Assembly: GCA_043797615.1 (NCBI GenBank) | Contig: JAZDPK010000040.1 | Span: 1-22,794, forward strand | Length of the DNA stretch: 22,794 nt | Origin: JAZDPK01 sp043797615 | GTDB lineage: Bacteria; Patescibacteriota; Patescibacteriia; UBA11705; JABHMO01 | Reading direction: 5' to 3' | In this document: one piece after another, positions 1-5,586 of the stretch | Position numbering within the stretch: the first letter of the stretch is position 1 | Layout: the number at the start of each line of letters is the position of its first letter | Position numbers and translations under genes: made by a program | The notes under the pieces: generated by a model | The model's input: only the letters and a program-made list of their open reading frames with translations | What the model was told of the DNA's origin: nothing | Database searches by the model: none

Positions 1-21
1 TTTTTTATTTGCCGCATGCCC

Positions 22-50
22 TTGAAATGTTTTTTAAAATCTGCTATTAT
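22..50 (+). promoter_or_regulatory. promoter of tRNA-Asn
   Basis: A -35 TTGAAA (22-27), a 17-nt spacer and a -10 TATTAT (45-50) preceded by TGc (extended -10). The predicted transcription start is near 57, ten bases before the tRNA. Seen directly in sequence; activity is inferred. Confidence 0.7.
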
Positions 51-66
51 TGAAACAGCCAATTAT

Positions 67-141
67 TCGACGGTAGCTCAGTGGTAGAGCAGTGGACTGT
101 TAATCCATTGGTCGTGGGTCCGATCCCCACCCGTCGAGCCA
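67..141 (+). tRNA. tRNA-Asn (anticodon GTT)
   Basis: A complete cloverleaf can be drawn. The acceptor stem is TCGACGG (67-73) with CCGTCGA (131-137). The D stem is GCTC/GAGC (76-79/87-90). The anticodon stem is GTGGA/TCCAT around loop CTGTTAA, with anticodon GTT at 99-101. The T stem is GTGGG/CCCAC (114-118/126-130). The discriminator is G138 and CCA is encoded (139-141). The T loop reads TCCGATC, so the position normally U55 (pseudouridine) is C, which is unusual. The 3' GCCA also forms the start of a long downstream hairpin. Confidence 0.95.
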
Positions 142-200
142 GGAAGTAGGAGGTGAAATAATTTTCAAAAAGTCGATAGTTTCACCCTCCACTTCCTGGC
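138..200 (+). other. long hairpin overlapping the tRNA 3' end
   Basis: GCCAGGAAGT (138-147) is the exact reverse complement of ACTTCCTGGC (191-200). The stem continues with mismatches to GGTGAAA/TTTCACC (152-158/180-186). Its first four bases are the discriminator and CCA of the tRNA, so the unprocessed transcript could fold this way. It could be a processing or protection structure; the function is unknown. Confidence 0.6.
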
Positions 201-300
201 AAGCCACGCACCAGTTGACGACATTGTCGGCTGCCGGTTCATGGCAAGCCAAGGATCAGTTGCCGACTTTGTCGGCTGCCGGTTCCTGGCAAGCCAGGAA
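197..300 (+). repeat. 45-bp tandem repeat with palindromic boundaries
   Basis: The palindrome TGGCAAGCCA occurs at 197-206, 242-251 and 287-296, exactly 45 bp apart, giving two full units plus a terminal piece. Each unit also contains a small hairpin, GAC-GAC/GTC-GGC at 217-231 and GCCGAC/GTCGGC at 262-276. The last boundary extends to an 8-bp perfect palindrome, TTCCTGGC-AA-GCCAGGAA (283-300), which echoes the tRNA 3' end. The reverse strand reads this as a 15-residue protein repeat, but that frame lies antisense to the cold-shock gene and is not credible. It resembles a REP-like element more than a CRISPR. Confidence 0.75.
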
Positions 301-302
301 AA

Positions 303-327
303 CACGCACTTATGCGTGCATTTTTTT
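303..327 (+). terminator. intrinsic terminator after tRNA and repeats
   Basis: CACGCA (303-308), loop CTTA, TGCGTG (313-318), then a run of seven T (321-327). It ends the tRNA transcript, so the hairpin and 45-bp repeats are probably transcribed as the tRNA trailer. Confidence 0.8.
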
Positions 328-345
328 GAACTTAATCCGCTCCGC

Positions 346-374
346 TTGACGATATTAATTTCGCATGCTACAAT
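346..374 (+). promoter_or_regulatory. promoter of the cold-shock gene
   Basis: TTGACG (346-351), 17-nt spacer, TACAAT (369-374). The transcription start is expected near 381, leaving a leader of about 100 nt before the ATG at 484. Long leaders are typical of cold-shock mRNAs. Confidence 0.75.
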
Positions 375-399
375 GCCCGGGTTGAGGTTAAAGCAGTTG

Positions 400-443
400 C
401 TTAATAAGTAAGAGGTCGAGTTTATTAAGGAAGCGTCGCTTCC
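400..443 (+). promoter_or_regulatory. structured cold-shock gene leader
   Basis: Two hairpins share a base. CTTAATAA (400-407) pairs with TTATTAAG (422-429), and GGAAGC (429-434) pairs with GCTTCC (438-443) around a GTC loop. Such leaders can act as temperature-dependent structures in cspA-type mRNAs; that role here is inference. No Shine-Dalgarno sequence precedes the ATG at 484. Confidence 0.45.
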
Positions 444-483
444 GGATAAAACCTGCAAACATTTACAAACTAACATTAAAACT

Positions 484-684
484 ATGCAAGGAATAATCAA
501 AACGCTCAATGAAAAGGGCTTTGGTTTCATCACGGTCGAAGGCGAGGAAAAAGATCTTTTCTTCCACGGCAATGAATTGAAAGGCGTCAGTTTCAACGAG
601 CTGAAGGTCGGCGACACATTGTCTTTCGACAAGGCTGATTCGCCGAAAGGCCCGAATGCGGTCAATGTCACCAGAATCGCGTAA
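484..684 (+). CDS. csp: cold-shock domain protein (CspA family)
   Basis: A 66-residue single cold-shock (OB-fold) domain, the usual length for CspA-type RNA chaperones. RNP1 is KGFGFI (residues 11-16) and RNP2 is DLFFH (24-28), the aromatic patch that binds single-stranded RNA and DNA. The protein is expected in the cytoplasm, melting mRNA secondary structure. It has its own promoter (346-374), a long structured leader and its own terminator (706-731), so it is a single-gene unit. The ATG at 484 gives the canonical N-terminus although no ribosome-binding site is visible. It lies 0.8 kb from an RNA helicase gene, but the two are transcribed separately. Confidence 0.95.
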   Translation: MQGIIKTLNEKGFGFITVEGEEKDLFFHGNELKGVSFNELKVGDTLSFDKADSPKGPNAVNVTRIA

Positions 685-705
685 ATAAAACATTTACTTA
701 TTCGC

Positions 706-731
706 AAAAAAATCTCGCAAGAGATTTTTTT
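706..731 (+). terminator. intrinsic terminator of csp
   Basis: An A-run plus ATCTC (706-716), loop GCAA, then GAGAT and a T-run (721-731). The A-tract/T-tract symmetry makes it potentially bidirectional. Confidence 0.85.
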
Positions 732-745
732 GTTTTGTTTGTTTG

Positions 746-754
746 TGTTATAAT
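746..754 (+). promoter_or_regulatory. extended -10 promoter
   Basis: TGTTATAAT: TATAAT at 749-754 with the TG dinucleotide one base upstream. The -35 region is only T-rich. The start is expected near 761, about 30 nt before the ATG at 792. Confidence 0.6.
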
Positions 755-791
755 ATGATAGTCTGATTAAATCGTTAACTAATATTCGTTT

Positions 792-1070
792 ATGCATCAA
801 GTAAGCGCGCACAAAGTGGGGCTGACGGTCGGCGGCATGTTTGCCATATTGCACGCCGTTTGGGCTATCCTGGTTTTCGCGGGCGTTGCCAAGCTGTTTT
901 TTGATTGGATTTTGGGATTGCATTTCCTCAATTTCCAATACGCCGTCGATCCGTTCGTTTTTTTAAAGGCGCTATTGCTCGTGGTCGTGACCGGAATTTT
1001 CGGCTATCTTGCGGGTTTTGTCTGCGGATGGCTTTGGAATCTGGCGCATCGCGCGGCGCATGGCCGATAA
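792..1070 (+). CDS. small two-TM membrane protein, possibly DUF5676-like
   Basis: A 92-residue protein with two hydrophobic segments (about residues 10-36 and 52-83), a short amphipathic stretch between them and a basic C-terminus (HRAAHGR). The pattern of a first helix with small residues, a central stretch with large aromatics, and a Gly-rich second helix ending in GWLWN resembles the DUF5676 type of small membrane protein. That match is from memory and weak. The gene has its own extended -10 promoter and a terminator-like hairpin after it. No ribosome-binding site is visible upstream of the ATG. No function can be assigned. Confidence 0.7.
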   Translation: MHQVSAHKVGLTVGGMFAILHAVWAILVFAGVAKLFFDWILGLHFLNFQYAVDPFVFLKALLLVVVTGIFGYLAGFVCGWLWNLAHRAAHGR

Positions 1071-1130
1071 AAAACAGATGAATTGATGTTCATGCTGATA
1101 AAAAGAAATATTCATGGAGTTTTTTGTTTT
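1069..1130 (+). terminator. probable terminator
   Basis: AAAAAAC (1069-1075) pairs with GTTTTTT (1119-1125), and ATGAAT (1078-1083) with ATTCAT (1110-1115), followed by more T. The loop holds a further small hairpin. It is weaker than the other terminators because the stem is AT-rich. Confidence 0.45.
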
Positions 1131-1147
1131 CTTAAGTAAATTAAGTC

Positions 1148-1168
1148 CAAAGCACAAAGCTCAAAGCC
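1148..1168. repeat. heptamer tandem repeat CAAAGCN x3
   Basis: CAAAGCA, CAAAGCT and CAAAGCC in direct succession. The same unit recurs at 11862-11889. It directly abuts the GC-rich palindrome at 1168. Confidence 0.8.
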
Positions 1169-1206
1169 AGTGCAGCGCAGTCGTGCCGACAGGCTGCACT
1201 GCGCTG
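1168..1206. repeat. GC-rich palindromic element in AT-rich spacer
   Basis: CAGTGCAG (1168-1175) pairs with CTGCACTG (1194-1201), with an inner hairpin GTCG-TGC-CGAC (1180-1190). An alternative pairing CAGCGCAG/CTGCGCTG (1173-1180/1199-1206) is also perfect. It stands out from the surrounding A/T-rich spacer. There is no T-run, so it is not a terminator. The rest of 1207-1257 is A/T-rich with nothing recognisable except a 16-mer (AAATTTAAAATCTAAA) also found at 11911. Confidence 0.6.
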
Positions 1207-1257
1207 ACAAAATAAACTTAAAAATTTAAAATCTAAATTTAAATTAAACAAGACTAT

Positions 1258-1297
1258 CCTCTTTGCCCTCTTTAGCCCTATTTAGCCCTATTTTTCT
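1258..1297. repeat. decamer tandem repeat (YTCTTTAGCC family) x4
   Basis: Four units at exactly 10-bp spacing: CCTCTTTGCC, CTCTTTAGCC, CTATTTAGCC, then CTATTTTTCT. It ends 5 bp before the -35 box of the helicase promoter. Related units occur at 15149-15236 and, inverted, at 21412-21461. Confidence 0.8.
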
Positions 1298-1302
1298 CAA
1301 AA

Positions 1303-1331
1303 TTGACATAATTTAAGCAGTATGCTATAAT
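1303..1331 (+). promoter_or_regulatory. full-consensus promoter of the RNA helicase
   Basis: TTGACA (1303-1308), 17-nt spacer, TATAAT (1326-1331), plus TGc before the -10. Every element matches the sigma-70 consensus. The start is expected near 1338, giving a leader of about 128 nt. Confidence 0.9.
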
Positions 1332-1345
1332 CAACGCATAAGTTA

Positions 1346-1453
1346 TATCTCTATTGTATCGTGTAAATTTACGCGTTGGTACAATCGAAACCGAGAAAAG
1401 TTTCAAAGAGATACACCTAGTCGGCTTATCTCTTATTTTATTTTAAAGACTAG
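1346..1453 (+). promoter_or_regulatory. structured, possibly switching leader of the RNA helicase mRNA
   Basis: A three-helix fold can be drawn. P1 is TATCTCT/AGAGATA (1346-1352/1407-1413). P2 is ATTGTA/TACAAT (1353-1358/1380-1385), capped by a six-pair hairpin (1360-1365/1370-1375). P3 is GAAAC/GTTTC (1387-1391/1400-1404). The 3' strand of P1 can instead pair with TATCTCTT (1427-1434), giving an eight-pair hairpin followed by ATTTTATTTT, like an intrinsic terminator. The loop bases CTAGTC (1417-1422) also match GACTAG (1448-1453) near the start codon, a possible pseudoknot. The two P1 pairings exclude each other, the layout of an attenuator or riboswitch. It is not recognised as a named RNA class. 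Confidence 0.6.
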
Positions 1454-1465
1454 AATGATAAAGAT

Positions 1466-2845
1466 ATGTACAGCAAAAATTATCATGGAAGCCGCCGACG
1501 CCGCCAAGATTTCCATCAAAGCAAAGGCGCCGCAGTCGGCAAAACGTTCGCTCTGACAAAGCCGGCGTCCGCTTTTGTTTCAAAACCGTCGCTGTTCGTT
1601 GATGTAGCGAAATATCGTCCGGCCAGAAAAAACTTCGGCAATCGCAGTGGATTTCAGTTCGGACAAAGCTTCGCCCCGTCAAGAAGTTTCGGAGCGAATA
1701 GGGGAAGCGGTCGTTTCAATCGGCCGGCGAACAGCAATAAAAAGGAATTCAGCGACGTTTCTAAGTTTGTCCACAAAGCAATGCCATTAGCCGTAGAAAT
1801 AGATTACGTGCCGGTGAATTCATTCGCTGATTTTGCGATTGACGAGCGTCTGAAGAAGAATGTTTTCAAAGCCAAATACGCTTGCCCCACGCCGATCCAG
1901 GACAAGGTTATTCCGCTTGTATTGGCCGGCAGGGACATCGTCGGCACGTCGAACACCGGCACCGGCAAAACCGCCGCGTTCATCGTTCCTCTTTTGAACA
2001 AAGTAATCAAGGACAAAACGCAGAAAATTTTGATAATGGCGCCGACGCGCGAACTGGCGATTCAGATCAATCAGGAATTCGGCAAATTCGCCTTCGGTCT
2101 GGGAATTTTCTCGGTTTGCGTGGTGGGCGGCATGCCGATTTTTAGGCAGATGACCGAACTGCGCCGCTCGTACAATTTTTTGATCGGAACTCCGGGTCGC
2201 ATCAAGGATTTGCTGGAACGCCGCTGTTTCAATTTGAAAAATTTCAAAACCGTGGTGCTGGACGAATCGGACCGCATGCTGGACATGGGATTTATTGGCG
2301 ACATGCGCTTTTTGATCGCGGCCATGCCGAAAGAAAGGCAGACGCTTCTGTTTTCCGCCACGCTGTCTCATGACATTAAAAATATCATTTACGAATTTTT
2401 AAACGACCCGGTCAGCGTTACCGTTAAAACAGGCGACACGGCCAAGGGCGTTGATCAGGACGTGGTCTATTTCAAAGGCGGCGCCAAATTCAGCGTTTTG
2501 CACGCGCTTTTGCAAAAGCCGGAATTCAGCAAAGTGCTGATCTTCGGACGCACGAAGCACGGGGTTGAAAAACTGTCCAAGCTTTTGGCGAACTGCGGCT
2601 TGCGGGCCGAATCGATCCATGGAAACAAGAACCACGGCCAGCGCCAGCGTGCTTTGACCGCGTTCAAGGCCAATGCCGCGAAGATTCTGGTGGCGACGGA
2701 CGTGGCCAGCCGCGGACTCGACATTCCGAACGTCACGCACGTGATCAATTACGAATTGCCGGCGACGTACGAGGATTACATCCATCGCATCGGCCGCACC
2801 GGCCGCATGGGCAAGACCGGCAAGGCTTTGACGTTTATTGAATAA
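1466..2845 (+). CDS. DEAD-box-family RNA helicase with DESD motif II
   Basis: 459 residues, RhlE/DeaD-like ATP-dependent RNA helicase. All core motifs are in order: Q motif PTPIQ (141-145), motif I TGTGKT (164-169), Ia PTRELA (193-198), Ib TPGR (242-245), motif II DESD (266-269), III SAT (297-299), V TDVASRGLD (411-419), VI HRIGRTGR (440-447). Motif II reads DESD, not DEAD; D, E and the final D are kept, so activity is plausible. The protein ends 12 residues after motif VI, so it lacks the usual basic C-terminal tail. Instead it has a roughly 100-residue Arg/Ser/Gly/Phe-rich, probably disordered N-terminus. Expected role: cytoplasmic RNA unwinding, perhaps in cold adaptation or ribosome assembly. 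It is preceded by a very strong promoter and a structured leader; there is no Shine-Dalgarno before the ATG. Confidence 0.93.
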   Translation: MYSKNYHGSRRRRQDFHQSKGAAVGKTFALTKPASAFVSKPSLFVDVAKYRPARKNFGNRSGFQFGQSFAPSRSFGANRGSGRFNRPANSNKKEFSDVSKFVHKAMPLAVEIDYVPVNSFADFAIDERLKKNVFKAKYACPTPIQDKVIPLVLAGRDIVGTSNTGTGKTAAFIVPLLNKVIKDKTQKILIMAPTRELAIQINQEFGKFAFGLGIFSVCVVGGMPIFRQMTELRRSYNFLIGTPGRIKDLLERRCFNLKNFKTVVLDESDRMLDMGFIGDMRFLIAAMPKERQTLLFSATLSHDIKNIIYEFLNDPVSVTVKTGDTAKGVDQDVVYFKGGAKFSVLHALLQKPEFSKVLIFGRTKHGVEKLSKLLANCGLRAESIHGNKNHGQRQRALTAFKANAAKILVATDVASRGLDIPNVTHVINYELPATYEDYIHRIGRTGRMGKTGKALTFIE

Positions 2846-2855
2846 CTAATCACTC

Positions 2856-2890
2856 GCTGTCACCCTGAACTTGATTCAGGGTCGGACAGC
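2856..2890. repeat. palindrome built on ACCCTGAA/TTCAGGGT
   Basis: GCTGTC plus ACCCTGAA (2856-2869) pairs with TTCAGGGT, a two-base bulge and GACAGC (2875-2890), giving a 14-pair stem. The core resembles a dispersed palindrome seen in many bacterial genomes. A related CCCTGAACC/GGTTCAGGG hairpin occurs at 18522-18553. Confidence 0.65.
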
Positions 2891-2896
2891 TGAGGT

Positions 2897-2930
2897 AAAA
2901 AAACATTCCGTTGAGGCGGGATGTTTTTTG
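2897..2930 (+). terminator. intrinsic terminator of the helicase
   Basis: AACATTCCG (2902-2910) pairs with CGGGATGTT (2917-2925), flanked by an A-run and a T-run. It may act on both strands. Confidence 0.85.
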
Positions 2931-2932
2931 TT

Positions 2933-2961
2933 TTTACAATATGATTTTGATGTGCTAAAAT
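2933..2961 (+). promoter_or_regulatory. promoter of the restriction-modification operon
   Basis: TTTACA (2933-2938), 17-nt spacer, TAAAAT (2956-2961) with TGc before it. The start is expected near 2968, about 12 nt before the ATG at 2980, so the methyltransferase mRNA is nearly leaderless. Confidence 0.7.
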
Positions 2962-2979
2962 AAAGATATTAGAAAATCT

Positions 2980-3774
2980 ATGATAAAAATGACAAAGCCG
3001 TATTTCAGTAAACCTAATTTTAAACTATACAATGCCAATAGCATTGATTTTTTAGCTGAGCTTCCGGAAAATTCGATTGACATGATTTTTGCCGATCCGC
3101 CATATTTATTATCCAATGGGGGATTTACTTGCGATAGCGGGAAAATGGTCAGTGTTAATAAGGGACCGTGGGATGTCAGTAATGGTCTGAAAAAAGATTT
3201 TGAATTTCAACTTGAATGGATAAAAGCATGCCACAGGGTTTTAAAGCCCAGCGGTACGATTTGGATTAGCGGAACATATCATTCAATCTATCAATGCGGT
3301 TTTGCGTTGCATGTGAATAAATTCCATATTTTAAATGATATTGCCTGGTTTAAACCCAATGCCGCTCCGAATTTAAGCTGTCGTTTTTTTACGGCCAGTC
3401 ATGAAACTTTAATTTGGGCAAGGAAGGATAAAAAAAGTCCGCATAAATTTAATTATGATTTGATGAAAAATGGAGATTGGTCTGGAGATTTTTTGAAAAA
3501 ACCGAACTTGCAAATGCGTAGTGTTTGGGCAATCGGAACGCCAAAACCTTCTGAAAAAATATTCGGCAAGCATCCGACTCAAAAACCGCTCGAACTGTTG
3601 GAACGGATTGTGTTAGCAAGTACTAATAAAGGAGATTTGATTCTTGATCCTTTTGTCGGTAGCTCTACCACAGGGATCGCAGCGGCGAAAAACAATCGAA
3701 TTTTTATTGGTGTTGATTTGGAAAAAAAATATCTTGATTTATCAATAAAAAGATTTAATGAATTAAAAATATAA
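2980..3774 (+). CDS. DNA adenine methyltransferase, DpnA-like (GATC predicted)
   Basis: A 264-residue beta-class N6-adenine methyltransferase. The catalytic motif DPPY (39-42) comes before the AdoMet-binding motif DPFVGSSTTG (223-232). The sequence around DPPYLLSNGG, the SVNKGPWD segment, NLSCRFF and GKHPTQKP resembles DpnA (M2.DpnII) of Streptococcus pneumoniae, which methylates A in GATC on double- and single-stranded DNA. GATC specificity is therefore a strong inference. No alpha-class DpnM partner is present. The ATG at 2989 (MTKPYF) is an alternative start matching DpnA homologues. The stop lies 4 bp before the nuclease gene. Composition is clearly more AT-rich than the flanking helicase and transporter genes, suggesting transfer. 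Confidence 0.93.
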   Translation: MIKMTKPYFSKPNFKLYNANSIDFLAELPENSIDMIFADPPYLLSNGGFTCDSGKMVSVNKGPWDVSNGLKKDFEFQLEWIKACHRVLKPSGTIWISGTYHSIYQCGFALHVNKFHILNDIAWFKPNAAPNLSCRFFTASHETLIWARKDKKSPHKFNYDLMKNGDWSGDFLKKPNLQMRSVWAIGTPKPSEKIFGKHPTQKPLELLERIVLASTNKGDLILDPFVGSSTTGIAAAKNNRIFIGVDLEKKYLDLSIKRFNELKI

Positions 3775-3778
3775 ATTT

Positions 3779-4474
3779 ATGTTATCTAGTAAAAAATTAA
3801 AAATATTACAACCGTACATTGATATTGTTGAATCGCACAAAGGTAAAACCTTGGGGGAAGTATTTGCAGAACTTGGTAGCCATAAGCATGAACATTTTAA
3901 AAAAGGAGCGAGTGGTTTGATTATTGAAAATTTGCTGGGATTACGTAATAATAATAGCAAAAAGGCTGATATCGAAGAATCAAAAATTGAAATAAAAGTT
4001 TTACCAGTTAAATTAAATAATTTGAAAGCAAAAGAGCCGACTCAAATCAAAATGATAAATTATGTAAAAGTGGCAAGGGAAAAATGGGAAGACGCAGAGA
4101 TAAGAGATAAAATAGAAACTATATTTTGGATTGCTTATGGTGTAAATCAAATAAATGGGAAATTTGTTAGCCAGGATAAATATGTTATTCTTGACTGGTT
4201 TATTGATGTTCCTGATAATGAAAGTCAAAAGATATTCAAAAAAGATTGGGAGGAAATTAGAACTTATATCATTGATGGTAGGGCAGAGCAATTATCTTGC
4301 AGTATGGGTGTCTACATTGAACCTAAAACGAAAGGAAAAAATAAACAGGATTTTACGGACGCACCAGACGGAAAAGGCGGCCTGATTAAAGCAGTAAGAA
4401 GAGCATTCTATTTTAAAAGGAATTATACAAACAGTAAGGTAATTACAGAATTGGATATAGAATGTAAAAAATAG
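3779..4474 (+). CDS. MutH/Sau3AI-family type II restriction endonuclease, single domain
   Basis: 231 residues. The MutH active-site residues and spacing are kept: E50, D64, E71 and K73 correspond to E56, D70, E77 and K79 of E. coli MutH (intervals 14, 7, 2). FWIAYG, the DWEEIRTYIIDGRAEQL helix and RAFYFKRNYT near the C-terminus also follow the MutH pattern. MutH nicks unmethylated GATC strands and Sau3AI, with two such domains, cleaves GATC. Paired with an adenine methyltransferase 4 bp upstream, this is read as the restriction enzyme of a GATC system. It has one domain, so it would have to dimerise or nick. A mismatch-repair role is less likely because neither MutS nor MutL is nearby. The gene itself appears to contain no GATC. 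No ribosome-binding site is seen; translation is probably coupled. Confidence 0.88.
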   Translation: MLSSKKLKILQPYIDIVESHKGKTLGEVFAELGSHKHEHFKKGASGLIIENLLGLRNNNSKKADIEESKIEIKVLPVKLNNLKAKEPTQIKMINYVKVAREKWEDAEIRDKIETIFWIAYGVNQINGKFVSQDKYVILDWFIDVPDNESQKIFKKDWEEIRTYIIDGRAEQLSCSMGVYIEPKTKGKNKQDFTDAPDGKGGLIKAVRRAFYFKRNYTNSKVITELDIECKK

Positions 4475-4484
4475 TTATTCTATT

Positions 4485-4913
4485 ATGCTAAAATCATTAT
4501 ACCACGGGACAAATGCAAAAATAGTTGGAAAATATTTAAAACCCCAAAATCCAACAATAAATTGGGATTTTTCTGATAGTGTTAAACAAAAAATTCAACC
4601 GAGTATATCTTTTTACGAAAATAAAAAATTAGCAAGAGTAGGCAATGCAAATGTTTATGCAGTTGAAGATGGTTATAATTTTTTAAGCCTTGTAGATGAA
4701 AAATTATCCAATATCGCAAAGAAATATATTAAAATAAATAATATAGAATTGAAGGAATTGAATATTGTGAGAAGTGTTAAAGATTGGGCTACATCAAAAT
4801 TGGCTTATAAATTTTTGGTTGAAAATGGGTATGATGGGATTATTGTTTGGGATGCAGGGAATATTGGTGATGATATTGAACTGAGAATATTCAAAAAAGT
4901 ATCAGTGGGATGA
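4485..4913 (+). CDS. putative ADP-ribosyltransferase-fold protein in the RM operon
   Basis: 142 residues, starting 10 bp after the nuclease stop and so probably on the same transcript. The N-terminal LYHGTN (5-10) matches the first strand motif of ADP-ribosyltransferase-like (ART) proteins, and KFLVENGYDGIIV near residues 108-120 matches the GYDGI pattern common in these families. A Glu in the last strand (DIELRIF) could be the catalytic acid. The fold assignment rests on these short motifs only. It could be a toxin or effector accessory to the restriction system, or an unrelated gene that came with the island. The AT-rich composition matches its operon partners. It ends with TGA. Confidence 0.5.
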   Translation: MLKSLYHGTNAKIVGKYLKPQNPTINWDFSDSVKQKIQPSISFYENKKLARVGNANVYAVEDGYNFLSLVDEKLSNIAKKYIKINNIELKELNIVRSVKDWATSKLAYKFLVENGYDGIIVWDAGNIGDDIELRIFKKVSVG

Positions 4914-5002
4914 AGATAAATATTTGGATTTTCATGATAACGAAACTTATCCGCAATTTCAGATTTGGTTTACATGAATCATGTTAAAATTGTGTATAAC
5001 CG

Positions 5003-5032
5003 TTTTCAAGACATAATCGAATGTGTTACAAT
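5003..5032 (+). promoter_or_regulatory. promoter of the Panacea gene pair
   Basis: The extended -10 TGtTACAAT (5024-5032) with TTTTCA/TTTCAA (5003-5009) as a poor -35. The start is expected near 5039. This promoter lies across an upstream ATG at 5021, which favours the ATG at 5045 as the true start. Confidence 0.6.
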
Positions 5033-5044
5033 CAATTCAGAAAT

Positions 5045-5584
5045 ATGAATATTCCCAACCCTAAATTAAAAGCGATTATCCGGTATTTTTGCACAAATAC
5101 CGATCCTAATTTTCTAGGCAAGGTGAAATTGATGAAATTATTCTATTTCCTTGATTTTTGGCATGTTAAACGATATGGAACTCCGGTAACATACGATTGT
5201 TATGTAAACTTGGAACATGGACCTATTCCATCTCAAATATTGAATTTAGTGAATAGCGTTGTCGACAATGAAGAGGGAGCGATTTTATCGGATACGATAT
5301 GCATTGAACGACCGGACGGAACGAAAATGCAGAGAATTAGATGCATTCAGCCTTTCATTGAAGAAGATAAAAAATATTTTTCAGAAAGGGAAATGGATTT
5401 ATTGAAAGAAGTTTGCGATAAATTCGCCGATAAAACGACAAAAGAAATCGAGGAACTGTCTCATAAAGAAGCGCCCTGGAAATTAACAAAGGAAACGCAG
5501 GAAATTCCTTATACGCTGGCGGCATTTGATCCTGATTGCTTGGTGGCGGAACAAGATATTAAATTGTTAACGGATTTGATTTAA
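5045..5584 (+). CDS. Panacea-domain (DUF4065/SocA-like) putative antitoxin
   Basis: 179 residues from the ATG at 5045. The in-frame ATG at 5021 would place the -10 box inside the gene, and the residues it adds have no family resemblance. Family hallmarks are KVKLMKLFYFLDFWHVKRYG, the LEHGPIPSQI segment and LSHKEAPW near the C-terminus. Panacea-domain proteins are promiscuous antitoxins found beside very different toxins, and SocA is a relative that acts as a proteolytic adaptor. The gene is followed after 2 bp by an unknown protein, the usual antitoxin-toxin arrangement. The predicted mRNA leader is only about 6 nt. The toxin-antitoxin role is inferred from family and context. Confidence 0.85.
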   Translation: MNIPNPKLKAIIRYFCTNTDPNFLGKVKLMKLFYFLDFWHVKRYGTPVTYDCYVNLEHGPIPSQILNLVNSVVDNEEGAILSDTICIERPDGTKMQRIRCIQPFIEEDKKYFSEREMDLLKEVCDKFADKTTKEIEELSHKEAPWKLTKETQEIPYTLAAFDPDCLVAEQDIKLLTDLI

Positions 5585-5586
5585 TT

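Noticed and set aside
197..300. 45-bp repeats considered as a CRISPR array
   Set aside because: There are only two full units, directly adjacent and without spacers; no cas genes are present.
165..938. A 257-codon minus-strand reading frame with a 15-residue internal repeat
   Set aside because: It runs antisense through the cold-shock gene, its terminator and a promoter. The protein repeat merely reflects the 45-bp DNA repeat.
1168..1206. GC-rich palindrome as a terminator or small structured RNA gene
   Set aside because: No T-run follows and no promoter precedes it; recorded as a repeat only.
3779..4474. MutH as part of mismatch repair
   Set aside because: No mutS or mutL is nearby and it sits 4 bp behind a matching methyltransferase; restriction is the simpler reading.
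5021..5044. Upstream ATG as start of the Panacea gene
   Set aside because: It would put the extended -10 box inside the coding region, and the extra eight residues do not fit the family start.
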